A stretch of 64,000 bases of DNA, taken from Malania oleifera. Lineage: Eukaryota; Streptophyta; Magnoliopsida; Santalales; Ximeniaceae. Location: positions 109,881,087-109,945,086 of the forward strand of contig NC_080423.1 of NCBI RefSeq assembly GCF_029873635.1, given 5' to 3'. The position numbers were made by a program, and so were the translations under genes. The notes beneath the pieces were generated by a model. That model was not told where the DNA came from, searched no databases, and saw only the letters and a list, made by a program, of their open reading frames with translations. Positions 12,901 through 24,100 of the stretch are shown here, piece after piece (the first letter of the stretch is position 1; the number at the start of each line of letters is the position of its first letter).

Positions 12901-15900
12901 ACTTGAATAAATATGTTAGTATAGATGTTACTTTCTTTGAGGGGCACCTTATTTCTCTAGTGTTAGGTCCAGATGAATATTTTGAGCCTATCAACAATTT
13001 TCGCCCCCTTCCCTCCTCTCTTTTTTGTGATCTTCATGCTCCTATCTTTATTCCTTTGGAGAAAAATTTTCTCCTTTTCCAAATCCCTCAATTAATAACC
13101 CAAGAAATAGCCGTGAGCTTATGAACTACGAAATGTAGGCACAGACTTCACTACCACCATGCAGTTGCCTCTTTTGCCCTTCACTATATTAATTTTTGAT
13201 TTTGGAGATCCATTCCAATGCGAATTGGATTTGCCAATTGCTCACCAAGAAGCTACATGAAGATGTATTGTGTAGTCCATAATTGTTTATCCTATTGCTT
13301 GTTATGTTTTAGTTCTTCACCTTCCTAGTCTTATTCATTCATTTGCCTTGTCCATTTCCCCTTTTCTCACTTGTTGAAGTGCTTGCTAACCTTGAGTGGA
13401 AGCATACAATGGTGAGGAATCATCCACCTTGACCATTCAAGGGACATGGGATCTAGTGGATCTTCCTCCATCTAAGGAGTTGGTTAGGATTCTCTGGATC
13501 TACAATATCAAATAACTTCTACCAAACATCTTAATGCTCAATTGGTTGCCAAGATGTACGTTCTGCACCAAAAACCTATGTTACTGATTATTTCGAACCC
13601 TCTTTTGTTGTTCAACTGAATTATGTTTGTGTATTGATCTCATTGGCAACTGATTTTGATTAGCCCTTGTACAAGTTGGATGTGATGACCATCTTTGTAT
13701 AAAGATCTATAGAAAGAGGTATGCAAGGAGCAACCTTGTGGCATGTTAGGGGAGTATGATATGATGAGTAGGTTGCATAATGTCATTTATGGTCTTAAGA
13801 AGTCTCCTCAAGCTTGGTTTAACAAATTTAGTACGATGGTCTCTACATTTGATTTTACCCAATGCTATTCTCATCATTTGGTCTTTGTTCACAAAAAAAG
13901 GAGATTGGTACGGTTAATTTAGTTGTTTATGTTAATGACATCATCACTTGTAGTGATCGAAGTGGGATTGCACATGTCAACTAGTGGCATAAAAAAAATT
14001 TTAAATCAAGGATTTGGGTACTTTGTGTTATTTTCTTGGTATTAAGATTCTATAGTGTAAGAAAAGGAAGAAATCAATCTCAAAGAAATGGATTTGCTTA
14101 GTGAGACTCATATGTTGGGTGCTAAATGAGTTGATACACTTGTGGATGCCAACATTAAGTTTTCTAGGGATGTTGTATCAAACTTTAAAGACAATTGCTG
14201 ATATAGGTGGTTGGCAAGTTGATCCACTTGGCTATCACTAAACTTTTGACATATTCTGTGGGGGTGGTGAGCCTGTTTATTGAAAATCTCAAATGGCCAC
14301 ACTAAGATGTTATTTGTAGGATTTTACAGTATCTCAAAGGATCTCCTTGCAATTGTTTGATATATATAAATGTAATAAAAACTATGAGATTATGAGATAC
14401 ATTGATATGGATTGGGCTAATTTTGTGGATGATCAAAGTTCTACTATTGGATAATATACATTAGTTGGAGGTAATCTTGGTAATTGGTGTAGCAAGAAAC
14501 AGAATATTTTAACAAGATCTAGTGGTGAACCAAAATTTCGAGTTTTGACCTATACCTAAGTAAGCTTATGAGGTTGTCGTCTCCTATATTAGAGATGGGA
14601 TTCTTGGTAGCGAAACCAATTAATATGTTTTGTGATAATCAAGTCGTCATTTATATTGCAAACCAGTGTTCCGTGAAAGGACAAAGCACATAGAAGTTAT
14701 CCCTTATTTTGTGAGGGGTGTTATGTTGATGAAGGTTGTGAGAACTCCATTTATGAAATATATGGATTGGTTAGTGATTTTTTCGCAAGGCTTTATTTAA
14801 GCTTGGTTTGTGGTTGTAACAAGTTGGGTTTAGGTGATATTTTTTTTTTTTGGGGGGGTGGGGGGGGGGTTTAGAAGAGATGCTATTTTAGTGATTGTGA
14901 GGTAGACCTGTGAGGAGTGAGTGAGTTATTGTTTCGAGCATGAAAAGGGATAGGGGTAGGCCTAAAATAACTTGGAATGAGGCAGTGAGGATTTAATAGC
15001 TCTTAATCTAGTAGAGGAAAATGCTTTCGATCAGGTGAATTGACCAAAAAGGATTCATGTAGCCAATCCCCACCTAATAAGACTTTAAGATTCTATTATA
15101 TCCTCTTAAGATTATAAGGTATTATTATTTAGGAAATTAGTATTTTAGTTTATTTAGATCCAAATTGGGAATTAAATTTGTTGGATGTTGATCTTGCATC
15201 AAAATGCATGGATATGGTTATAATTTAATATAGGTTTTTGCAGATGCACATTAATATTTGAGTGTGTTTTATTTGAAACATATATAAACTTCAATAGAAT
15301 GTGAACTGAACAAAACGCAATAAAATTGTAGATACTTTGCATAAAATATTTGATAAGTACAACAATATCTGTGTATGTGTGCATCCATGGGTTTTGTATC
15401 GTTCATATGCAAAACCATCCTTTTTTTGTGATGGTACTTAAAATTCAATGAAAAATTAGTTTTGAATCACTTTTTTATTTGTTATCATTTTTCAAAATTT
15501 TGTAGCAAATAAAAAATGTGATAACCCAACTGAACTTCCAAGGAAATTTCAATCATATCTTTTTGGGTTTTCAAGTGATCACGTTCATTTTATATTGGCT
15601 TGGATCTATTGGATCCAGATTTGAATAACTTGATGACCATATAATTCAAGTGAAATTAATTCTGATTGATTCTTTTCTTCTGTCAATTCTAGTACCGAAC
15701 TCAAATGAATAAGCTAGTGATGATTTGAATTGAGAATTGTATGCTTTTACAATGATTGTCCATCCTTGTACAAGTGTTTCTCGAATGGCTGGGCGAAAAT
15801 CTGTTACTCTTCCCTTGATAATCATAAAACCGGATTCCATGCATGTATACCATGATCTGACATGTGAACAAGCATATTTTTTGTGCCTCTGTTTGGATTT

Positions 15901-18900
15901 GGAAGTTGCCATTTGACATGCCTCTGTTAGACCATGATCCTCTTCTCCAACTATACAGAACTTCCTATTTGGAGTTATCCCTATGATATATTTCTTTTTT
16001 ATCAGCCATTTTGGAGGCTTTGGAATGCTGCCGGAAGCGATGGTCGTGGAGTCATAGGTGTTGTTTCTTTTCTTTTATTTTATTTTTAGTTTAGTTTTGA
16101 GTTCTATATTAGCTGTCTATAGTTCATTCATAATGGAATACATTTCTGCTGCAGGTGTATTGGAAGCTAATTTTGTTGAACCAGCTCATGATAAGCAGGG
16201 ATTTGAGCGTACAACTGTTCTTTCAAGACTTGAGGCTCGATTACAACATATGCAAAAGAACTATTGGTTTGTTCTCTTTTTATAGTGTGTGTGTTTTTTT
16301 TTTTTTTTTGCCCTTTTGTGTTTAATCATTGTTAATTTATAATCACTTCTTCACTCAGGTCTGCATACTGCCATAAAATTGGTTATGCTCCACGCCGTAA
16401 TAAAAAAGGTCCAAACAATTCTGCAGTTAGAGGTGTATGAATATATGTCCCATGGTTTTCTAATATTATGATTCATTCAGTGAAAATGTTCTATTTTTTC
16501 ATTAGTTTCTTAGTTCAGAAAAAATTCTATCAACTCATCTTGCTATCCCTCACAGATCTATGTTTGTTTTGTAGAAAGTTCTCCTGACTTTCGTCCTGAA
16601 TCACCTTCTGATCCTAAAAAGAAGTCTACTGCCTCAAGCAGCAAGAAACCACTTTATGATGCAGACAAGGTTGGGTCTCAATCAAATCAGGGAGTAAAGG
16701 GATTTGAAAAATCTTCCAAAATTGGGGACCATGGATATGGGAATGGATATGTTTCTGGCAAGGATAGCGGAGTAAAGATTCCTACAAAATCTGGAAGAAT
16801 ACTTTCTTCTGAACCCACATCACCTTCTGTGGAGGAAGTAGGCGGTGATGATACGCCTCCTGAGGGACGAACCCATTGTAATGGTGATAAGACATTCAAT
16901 TCTAAGAAGTCTGTTGGGAGAGATGGCGATCATTCAACCCAGTCATCTCCATATTCAGAAAATACAGGAGCATCACATGATCATCAAACCCCACGGTCAC
17001 AAACAAAGGTCATTTTTTCATTCTCTCTGCAGTTGAAAGTTCCTTCTCCTGGACTTACTGGTAGAAAAAATTTGTGTTGATTGGGTGTCATTCAGTCCGA
17101 AAATTAGATTGTTGTTTTTTTACTGTCGTGTTGGTGAGATATGCCAAATATCCACTGTTGGTTGTCGTGTCTTTTCCTGCTGCCTTAGCCCACTCATCTT
17201 TTGGTCCTCTAGTTTTTGTAGGATCATCCATGGCGCTCGTCTTTATAGAGTTGGCCATTGTGTTGGTTGCCATGATTTTAAGGGTTTGCTATCTTGTTCC
17301 CATTTGTTTCTACCTTGGTCCTCAACCTTCATGTGCATGCACATATTCTTAATTTATTTTAATTTCTTTGTTCAGTCATCTGACTCTTTATCATTAATAT
17401 TCAATCATTACTTCCATTCCCCTAGAGAATTCCATCATTATTTTCATTTCAAGGATTCGATGAAGTTACCTGAGGTAGCTTTGAAAGTTTCTTTCATGAC
17501 TGCATTTGCAATGGAAGTGCCTGGAAAATGAAGTCTGAAACACCCATACAAACCCCTGAACAAAGAGCAATTGCAAGACGAGTTACAGAATCGTTGTGGC
17601 CAATTTTTGTATGTGTGTGTGTGTGTATGTTGTAATTTACTTATTCTTTATAATAAATGCTGCATGTACCAACTTTCCTCATTCATAGATTTTGCTCTTG
17701 GCTTTCGATGGGGTGAAGCTCTATCTTTACCTTTTTTTGTGACTAGTTAGGATAAAATACCATCATTATTCATGAGTTTAAGGAATGCTGTGCCAAATGG
17801 CGCAGAGGAAGATGGTATAGAAACACTTGCATGCGCATAGGAGCAGATGTTTATATTGTGGCTAGGGTTTTTATTTTAGTTCCCAAAATTTTGGTTTTTT
17901 AGAAGATTAGTTAATTTAGGTTTATTTGTGCATTTTAAGTAAATTTTAGGTTATTTTGTATTTATATTTTTTAGTTGGGATTATTTTGTAACATTATAGT
18001 TTTTGTTGTAAATTTTACTCTTTGTAATTTTTAGACCAATGTTTTAAAAGGCTCAATCGAGGCTAGCCTTGAGGCTCTCCTCGAGGCAAAGCATTCCTAA
18101 AATGCCTTGAGGTCAATCTAATATACCAAATTCCAAAAAGGCTAATGCATTATATGTTGAGGCTACGCATTTGCACAAAAGGCACGCCTTTTGTACCTTT
18201 TTATTTGAGACTCATGCATTTGGGTTGTGCTATTCTCAAGTTAGATTTGACTATAAGTTTTTACTACATGCTAATATAAAAAGAATGCCATAATATGAGA
18301 TTGATCTCTAAAACTTTTGACTTCAACCTTTCCAATATAATTGAGAGTTGTATCTTTGATCATGAAAATAATTTGAACTTTGTACTAGTGGCTATCTTTT
18401 GCCATGTTTACGTCATGAATTCAAGTTAGCAATTTTTTAATAGCCAACAAGTATGCGAAGTATAATTATTCATGTTTACATTATATTCGATTTTCTTAAT
18501 TTTTTTCTTTATTTTAAAAATACATGTAATTTATTTACATATTTTTATCTAAAAATGAAAATTTCAAAAAGCCCAAGGCCTTAAGGCTGATGCCTCACCT
18601 CTTAAGCATTAAAATGTCTTGCCTTAAGCCTTCGCCTTGTTTTAGACACAGTTACCATTTGAAATCAGACTTCCAGAACTGTTTTCCCTCTCTTTGGTGC
18701 ACCCTTGCTTCTCCTCTCCTCCTTGCTTCTCCTTCTGTTCTTTGTTCTGTCTCTAGCTCTCTGCTGTTTCCTATCTCTGTTTAATCTGTTGCTGCCTGTT
18801 TTCTTCTACCTTGTTCTTTCTTCTTCCCAACTTTTCTCGCTTTCCTTCCCCTACTTTCTCTATTTTTTATCTTGTGTACTTGTCCTACCTCAATTTCCGG

Positions 18901-20099
18901 GTAGTTGATCCATGCTTCAAAACTGCAAATGTTTTATTTCTTGATTTAAATGGAATTTGTTTGACTAGCAGGGAAATATTGGAAATGGAACCAACAGCAG
19001 TTTACGCGCATTACAACAGTTGGAAGAAGAGAATCGAGATTTAAGGGAAAGGTGTCAAATCCTGTTTTCTTGAAGCACCAGAATGCATTTTACTTGTTGC
19101 TCCACTACTTCGTCACCCAATTTGTCATGTTTTTTTTTTCCCTTGTGTAGATTAAAGAGAAAGGAGGAAGAGGCTTCTGGTGATTTACGGCATGAATTAC
19201 AGTGTGAAAGGGAGAGGTGCAAGTCACTTGAAAGTCAGGTATGTGGTGTCTAAGGGTGTCTGGACCATTGTGCTGTGGCACAGGTAGAAACAATAGACCT
19301 ACTTGCAGTTCCAATACAATTCACTGCATATAACACTCTGCCCCCACCCCCAACATCCTACCTGCAAACACCACATCCACCCACCCACCCCCTGCCACTG
19401 CTTTCCAGTCCCAAGAAAAAGAAGTAATTAGCACGAGCATGGATTAGGATCTATCTGTTGACATTTCTCATTACACTATTTTTGGGTAATTCCTTAATCT
19501 ATTATTAAGCATTTAAGCTGATACTTTGATGTGTGCGACATATTTGACATGTGAATCACTCAAGGATTAAATCAATATAGATCAGCTTGTGTCATCCATC
19601 CTCAGGAAACGAGAATTTATGTTTTTATGTAGCCAGGGCTTCTGTATTCATGATTTTGAATGGATGATAAATGGTTTATCATACTTCTAGTGAAATGTCT
19701 CATTGATGGTTGATTAGTGAACCATCACAGGAACAAGGGCACCTTTGGCATTTTATTTTTTTTTCTAATTATGGCTACATTTTTTTGAAAAAATATCAGC
19801 TGAACGAGGCAAAACAAAAAATTGAGGAAATGAACAAGGAACAAGAAAGTCTGATTGATATATTCTCAGAGGAGAGGGACCGACGAGACATTGAGGAGGA
19901 AAATTTGAGAAAGAAGTTAAAGGTTAAATTTCCCAAGTTTCTTATTTTTTTGCCCTTAACCCCCGAATAGCTGAACTGTTAAACTGATGAAATTCTCAAA
20001 TTTTATTTTTCCATGCAGGATGCTTCAAACACCATTCAGGAGTTGCTTGACAAGGTGAAATTGCTGGAGAAGATGAAGTCTCCTAACAGCAAAATATAG
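973..20099 (+). CDS. MORC4/7: MORC family GHKL ATPase, MORC4/MORC7 type (3' part, 14 exons)
   Basis: Plant MORC ATPases are nuclear proteins that compact chromatin and support gene silencing alongside RNA-directed DNA methylation. Exons read: 973-1048, 2768-2896, 3434-3532, 3655-3756, 7876-8037, 8142-8237, 16006-16057, 16155-16266, 16359-16432, 16575-17008, 18972-19051, 19151-19238, 19800-19922, 20019-20099. All have GT-AG borders and compatible phases, giving 568 C-terminal residues. Diagnostic blocks are [67 protein letters not shown] and [18 protein letters not shown], all from the second half of the ATPase module (S5-like fold). A Ser/Thr-rich linker (exon at 16575) and a Glu/Lys/Leu-rich coiled coil (last four exons) follow, ending KSPNSKI. 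The ATP-binding N terminus lies before the window. The subfamily is clear; MORC4 versus MORC7 orthology is not. No exon is damaged although the introns are full of repeats. Confidence 0.93.
1275..2461. mobile_element. Non-autonomous hAT-type DNA transposon carrying host gene sequence
   Basis: The ends are inverted repeats, TAGGGGTGAGCA at 1275-1286 and TGCTCACCCCTA at 2450-2461. They are flanked by a perfect 8-bp target duplication CCTAAGGA (1267-1274 and 2462-2469), the hAT signature. Both flanks are packed with subterminal GGTTAACCGAATT-like and TTCGGTCGGTT motifs in opposite orientations (about 1290-1460 and 2285-2445). No transposase is present. The middle (about 1500-2260) is more GC-rich than the surroundings and includes part of a ribosomal protein S25 gene on the - strand. 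The element lies wholly inside a MORC intron. Confidence 0.9.
1904..2076 (-). pseudogene. RPS25: Captured fragment of ribosomal protein S25 gene
   Basis: The - strand reads [18 protein letters not shown] followed by [20 protein letters not shown] and then [18 protein letters not shown], about 57 residues. This matches the N-terminal half of plant 40S protein eS25 closely; plant eS25 is about 108 residues. The usual start (MAPKKDK-type) and the C-terminal half (after SDRL) are absent, so it cannot make S25. It sits within the hAT element at 1275-2461, so the simplest reading is transposon capture (transduplication) rather than an independent retrocopy. No frame break is seen within the segment. 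Confidence 0.85.
2897..3433 (+). other. MORC intron with short tandem repeats
   Basis: This intron contains a (GT)n run near 3285-3301. It also has three imperfect copies of a roughly 50-60 bp unit beginning ATGATGGTTATTTTTTGGC, near 3256, 3307 and 3367. Nothing else is supported. Confidence 0.5.
4018..4185 (-). repeat. 3' LTR of the copia element
   Basis: It starts TGTTGAAATTTTGATT and ends CCTTTAACA. It pairs with the LTR at 7537-7706, sharing the block ATACAAATCAAATACATTC and the AATAATAATACTAAA motif. Confidence 0.8.
7537..7706 (-). repeat. 5' LTR of the copia element
   Basis: It starts TGCTGAGATTTTGATT and ends CCTTTGACA. The primer-binding site abuts its inner edge. Confidence 0.8.
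8238..10900 (+). other. First part of a 7.8-kb MORC intron; unclassified repeats
   Basis: The stretch from about 8440 (A-rich and T-rich runs) to 9720 looks like decayed retroelement 3' sequence, but I could not assign a domain. The stretch 9740-10200 is a low-complexity CCACC/ACCACT-rich block that gives long open but unconvincing frames. No gene is supported. Confidence 0.35.
11476..11898 (-). mobile_element. TRIM (tiny non-coding LTR retroelement), family A, complete
   Basis: Two direct repeats of about 155-165 bp (11476-11630 and 11733-11898) flank a ~100-bp core. The core edge at about 11714-11730 matches the complement of a TGGTATCAGAGCC-type primer-binding site. The outer ends are TG...CA and the insertion is flanked by a perfect 5-bp duplication ATTTG (11471-11475 and 11899-11903). 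It has no coding capacity, as usual for TRIMs. The same family recurs at 53846-54427 in the opposite orientation. Confidence 0.82.
14920..15085 (+). mobile_element. LINE ORF2 C-terminal remnant
   Basis: Translation gives [16 protein letters not shown] and, after a one-base shift, [17 protein letters not shown] with PKRIHVANP. This is the typical tail of plant L1/RTE-type ORF2 proteins (RGRPK.TW...DL.AL.L...A.DR..W..RIHVADP). At least one frameshift and one in-frame stop are visible. Only the last ~50 codons are left. Confidence 0.6.
17009..18971 (+). other. MORC intron holding an inverted-repeat element
   Basis: The intron contains a (GT)n run near 17608-17628 and a non-autonomous element at about 18037-18656. 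A C/T-rich block follows to about 18890. Long frames here have no recognisable protein. Confidence 0.5.
18037..18656. mobile_element. MITE-like inverted-repeat element (AGGC-rich ends)
   Basis: The left end begins TGTTTTAAAAGGC and the right end is the approximate complement, GCCTTGTTTTAGACA. Inside both ends are many copies of AGGC/GCCT-type words (GAGGCTAGCCTTGAGGC at the left, GCCTTAAGGCTGATGCC at the right). This is the usual form of a widespread plant non-autonomous DNA transposon family. I could not fix a target duplication with confidence. The superfamily is uncertain. Confidence 0.5.
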
Positions 20100-20808
20100 C
20101 TGTAAAGTAGAATCCCATACGTAGTCATGACTCGCCCACTGCTTTTTCGGTAACTCGGATGAACCTAACAGTTGCGCTATTAACTTTCCAACTAGAGGCT
20201 CGTTGTTCTTTGTATAGTTTACTGATACCGACTGCAGACGCCTTCACCCATGTTGTGGTACGCTAGTCAAATAGTTGATGGGAGGAAGAAAAAATAGAAA
20301 GATATACAGAATTGTAGGAGTTGAATGTGTAGTTTTGGAAACTGCAGCGGCTGGGTTTCGATCCAAGTTTTGAATAGAGTGCAACTCTGACTTTAGTTTG
20401 TATATGATGTAATCTCATCTGAGTTCCTTGAATTATTTGGGTTCATTTTTTTAATTCCTTGTTCTCACGAGTACTTGTGTTTGCCCCTGGTGGCTCGATA
20501 TTGGATTTAATTATTTATTTTTTTAAAAAATATTTTGTTATAACCATAGATATTAGCACTCATAAATGCTTAATTTGATAGCAGCTTTCTAAAATTTGAG
20601 ACCTTTGAAGAATGAAAGAGCAGGCTGAATGTATAATTTTCAACTGCTCGGCGTGAAATTATTCAAGCTGAATAATATATTTGCCTGCAGTGCATTGTTG
20701 CTTGCTTCTATTACAATTATCAATAGTTTTTGTTTTAGTTATTTTATTTGCAAGAATAAGAATTAGACGAATTAAACAAAAGCACCTTAAGTAATAAATA
20801 GAGCAGTG
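20100..20808 (+). other. MORC 3' UTR and short spacer
   Basis: The MORC stop codon ends at 20099. The following ~330 bases are of moderate GC and probably transcribed 3' UTR, after which the sequence turns AT-rich up to the chromovirus LTR at 20809. No gene is seen. Confidence 0.45.
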
Positions 20809-21172
20809 TGTCACGGATCCCCAAAATGGGACTCAAGTAAGGGCCGTGTGACACTCGTGAAGAGCTCTCGATAAGTCAGCCAAATCTCTGCAAGCACGAG
20901 CACCAGGTGAGTCTCAATACTCAAGGAAAACAAGGAACAATAGGATTTCATACGAGCAATATATTCTTATACACCGAATAAGACTATAGACATCACAATT
21001 CAAGGCAACAAAACACCACAATGAAAAAAACTACTTGTATTATTCAACTACAAGAGAATCACCATATAAATGATAACATAAATAATCATATATTCGTTCT
21101 AAATTCCTGGAGAATATAATTATAGCAGTATCTCTCTCCCCTTTTTTCTCATTACATTGTCACTCCCTAACA
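20809..21172 (-). repeat. 3' LTR of the chromovirus
   Basis: It begins TGTCACGGATCCCC and ends CACTCCCTAACA. It is about 25 bp shorter than its partner because of small deletions. Confidence 0.9.
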
Positions 21173-24100
21173 TTCTCCCCCACTCATTTTATCGACGTTC
21201 TCGTCGATGTGTTGTAGAAGGCCTTCTCACTCTTCTGATGTCGAAGTTGATGTCATTTTCATCAAATTTCTGAAATCTTCAATCTTCTGTATGACATGCT
21301 AAAGGTTTTCTGCCTTTTTCCAACTATTCTCTTCTTCCCCCAGCTCCAGCCACTGAATCAGAAATTGTTGTTGTTGACGATCTTCTGCATTGACGACTCT
21401 GTCTGCAATGATCTCCTGGACTTCTTTGTTGATAGGCTGCCTTTTGGAAATTGTTGATCTCCTTAGCTTTTGTCGGTGCGAATCTGCGTCATCTGTATGG
21501 AATGACTTTAAATTGTTTACATGAAACACGGGATGGACTGGACGTCTATGGCTTTTCATCTACTCGGGTTGCTCAAGTCGAAAAGATGCATGTCCCACCT
21601 TCTCGATCACTCTGATTGGACCTTCGTAACGGCGTAACAACCTTTTATCCTTACCGCGAAGAAAGCGAAATGTCTCTGGTGGCACTTTTACAAGAACCAG
21701 ATCTCCAACTTTAAATTGTTGTGGTCGTCTCCCTTTGTCAACCCATTTCTTCATGCGCTTCGATGCTTTTTCTAACTGAGCTCGAGTGACTTCAATATTT
21801 TGCAACCAATTTTTCGTGAATTGGTATGCTTTCGAGCAATTTCCTTTATATGGATCATCCAGAGTGTGCGGGAGAGTCAGTTGTTTACCTGTCACAATCT
21901 CAAAAGGGCTTTTATTAGTCGTAGAAGATTTCATGGAGTTAAAATAGAATTGTGTCGTGTCCAGTAAAGTAACCCAATTCTTCTGATTGGAATTAACGAA
22001 ATGTCGCAAGTATTCTTCCAACATCCCATTAAAACGTTTGGTCTGACCATCTGTCTGTGGGTGATAGCTGGTGGACAGATTAAGGTTTCAACCCATCAAG
22101 CGAAAGAGTTCACCCCAAAATCCCCCCGTGAATCTAACATCCCTATCATTGATTAGGCTTTCTGGAACACCCCAATATTTCACCACATGCTTGAAAAATA
22201 GCTGAATTATCTTCTCTACTGAACATGACTTCGAGACTGGTACGAAAGTAGCATACTTTGATAACCGGTCAATCACCACCAAAATTGTGTCATACTCCTA
22301 TACTTTTGGCAACGAGGAAATGAAGTCCAAAGAGACACTCTCCCATGGCCTGGCAGGAACTAGCAATGACTCCAATAACCCTGAGGTATTCTTTCTTTCT
22401 ACCTTGTCTTGTTGACAGATCAAGCAAGTTTTGGTATAACTCATCACATCATCTAGCATATTTGGCCAATAGTACCCTTGTGTAATCAATGCCCGAGTTC
22501 TTCGCCATCCTGGATGACCAACCCACAATGTATCATGACACTCTTTTAGTAAGGTTTTCCTCAAGTTTCCAGCTTTGGGCACATAGACTCTCCTGTCTTT
22601 AGTCATTATCATTCCATCTTCTACCTAGAATTATCGTGTCTTCCCTTCTTCTATTAGTTTGCTCAAGTACTACGCTTGTTGGTCTGTACTTAAATGTTCC
22701 TTGATAAGATTCTTCAAAGGTAATGCCACCCTACTAGTTGATAGATGACTGATGAGTTTCAATGCTGCCAATTCGGTTTTTCTACTTAAAGCATCGGTCA
22801 CTTCATTCGTCTTCCCTACTTTATATTCAAAATCAAAATTAAATTTAGCTAGCTTCTCCTGCCAACGGGCTTGTTTTGACATTAGTCCAGATTGTGACAA
22901 AAAGTGAGTAACTGTCACATTATCGGTTTTTACCACAAATTTGGACCCCAAGAGATAGTGCCTCCACACCCGAAGACAATGTACCACCGCGAGAAGCTCC
23001 TTTTCCTGTGCTGTATAGTTCTGTTCGGCACCCGATAATTTTCTACTTTCAAAAGCAACTAGATGCCCTTCCTGCAAGAGAACTCCCCCTAATGCAAAGT
23101 CTAAGGCATCTACTTGCACTTCAAACGACTTTGTCACATCAAGAAGAATTAGCACATGATCTCCTACAATCTTTTGCTTTAATTCAACGAATGTTGATTG
23201 ACACTCTTCTGACCACCCCCATGGTACCCCATTCTTCAGTAAATTTGTTAACAATACAACTCTTTTGGAGTACCCCTCTATAAACTTTCGATAGTAGTTG
23301 TCTAGGCCCAAGAAAGATCGCAGCTCTCTAACGGATGTAGGTGCTCGCCACTCCTTGATGGTTTCTACTTTAGTTGAATCCATCCGTGTCTGGCCCTCCT
23401 CAATGATATGCCCCAAGAATTTAATATGCTTTTGAGGGAAAGCACACTTCTCCCCTTTTACATATAACTGCTTTTCTTTGATTTTTTGAAAAACCTTCCG
23501 AAGATGATCTTTATGTTCTTCTAAGGATGCGCTGAAAACCATTATGTCATCAAGGTAAACAACCACAAACTGATCAAGGTGGTCCTGAAAAACCTGATTC
23601 ATTAGAGAACAAAAGGTAGCGGGTGTATTTGTTAGCCCAAACAACATAACAAGGAATTCAAATGCTCCATACCGGGTGACACAAGTGGTCATCGATTCAT
23701 CTCTCTTTACAATGCGCGCTTGATGATATCCCGATCTCAAGTCCAGTTTAGTGAAATATCTAGTTGTACTTAACTGATCAAAAATATAAGCAATCAGTGG
23801 AATGTTATACTTGTTGCGAACCGTCACTTTATTAAGAGCCCGATAATCTACACACAAGTGCAAACTACCATCTTATTTCTTCTGGAATAACACTGGGGCC
23901 CCAAAAGGTGCTTTTGAAGGACGAATGAACCCTGCTGCAATTAGATCATTCAGTTGCCTTCTAAGTTCAGCTAACTCTGGTGGCACCATTCGATAAGGGG
24001 CTCGTGCTGGCGGCTTTACTCCTGGAAAATCTCAATTTCATGGTCGATCTGTCATCGAGGTAGTCAAACCCTTGGTAGTTGATCCGAGATCACCTCCTTG

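Larger units (their letters stand above)
10905..15200 (+). mobile_element. Second Ty1/copia-like fossil, heavily decayed
   Basis: Copia pol remnants run on the + strand inside the same MORC intron. They comprise a pre-integrase-like region (about 12030-12350), the integrase C-terminal region with a VDVTFFEG-type block (about 12720-13000), reverse transcriptase (about 13500-14000, with [13 protein letters not shown]) and RNase H (about 14400-14750). Two stretches that share GTACTATTATTT- and TAGTTT-rich sequence (about 10945-11010 and 15105-15165) may be the outer LTR ends, so the outer limits are tentative. It is more decayed than the element at 4018-7706, with well over ten breaks. A TRIM is inserted near its left side and a LINE tail lies near its right side. 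Confidence 0.6.

Noticed and set aside
18590-19044. Leucine- and serine-rich frames before the MORC coiled-coil exon
   Set aside because: These are translations of a C/T-rich intron stretch. The second one simply runs across the true exon 18972-19051 in the wrong frame.
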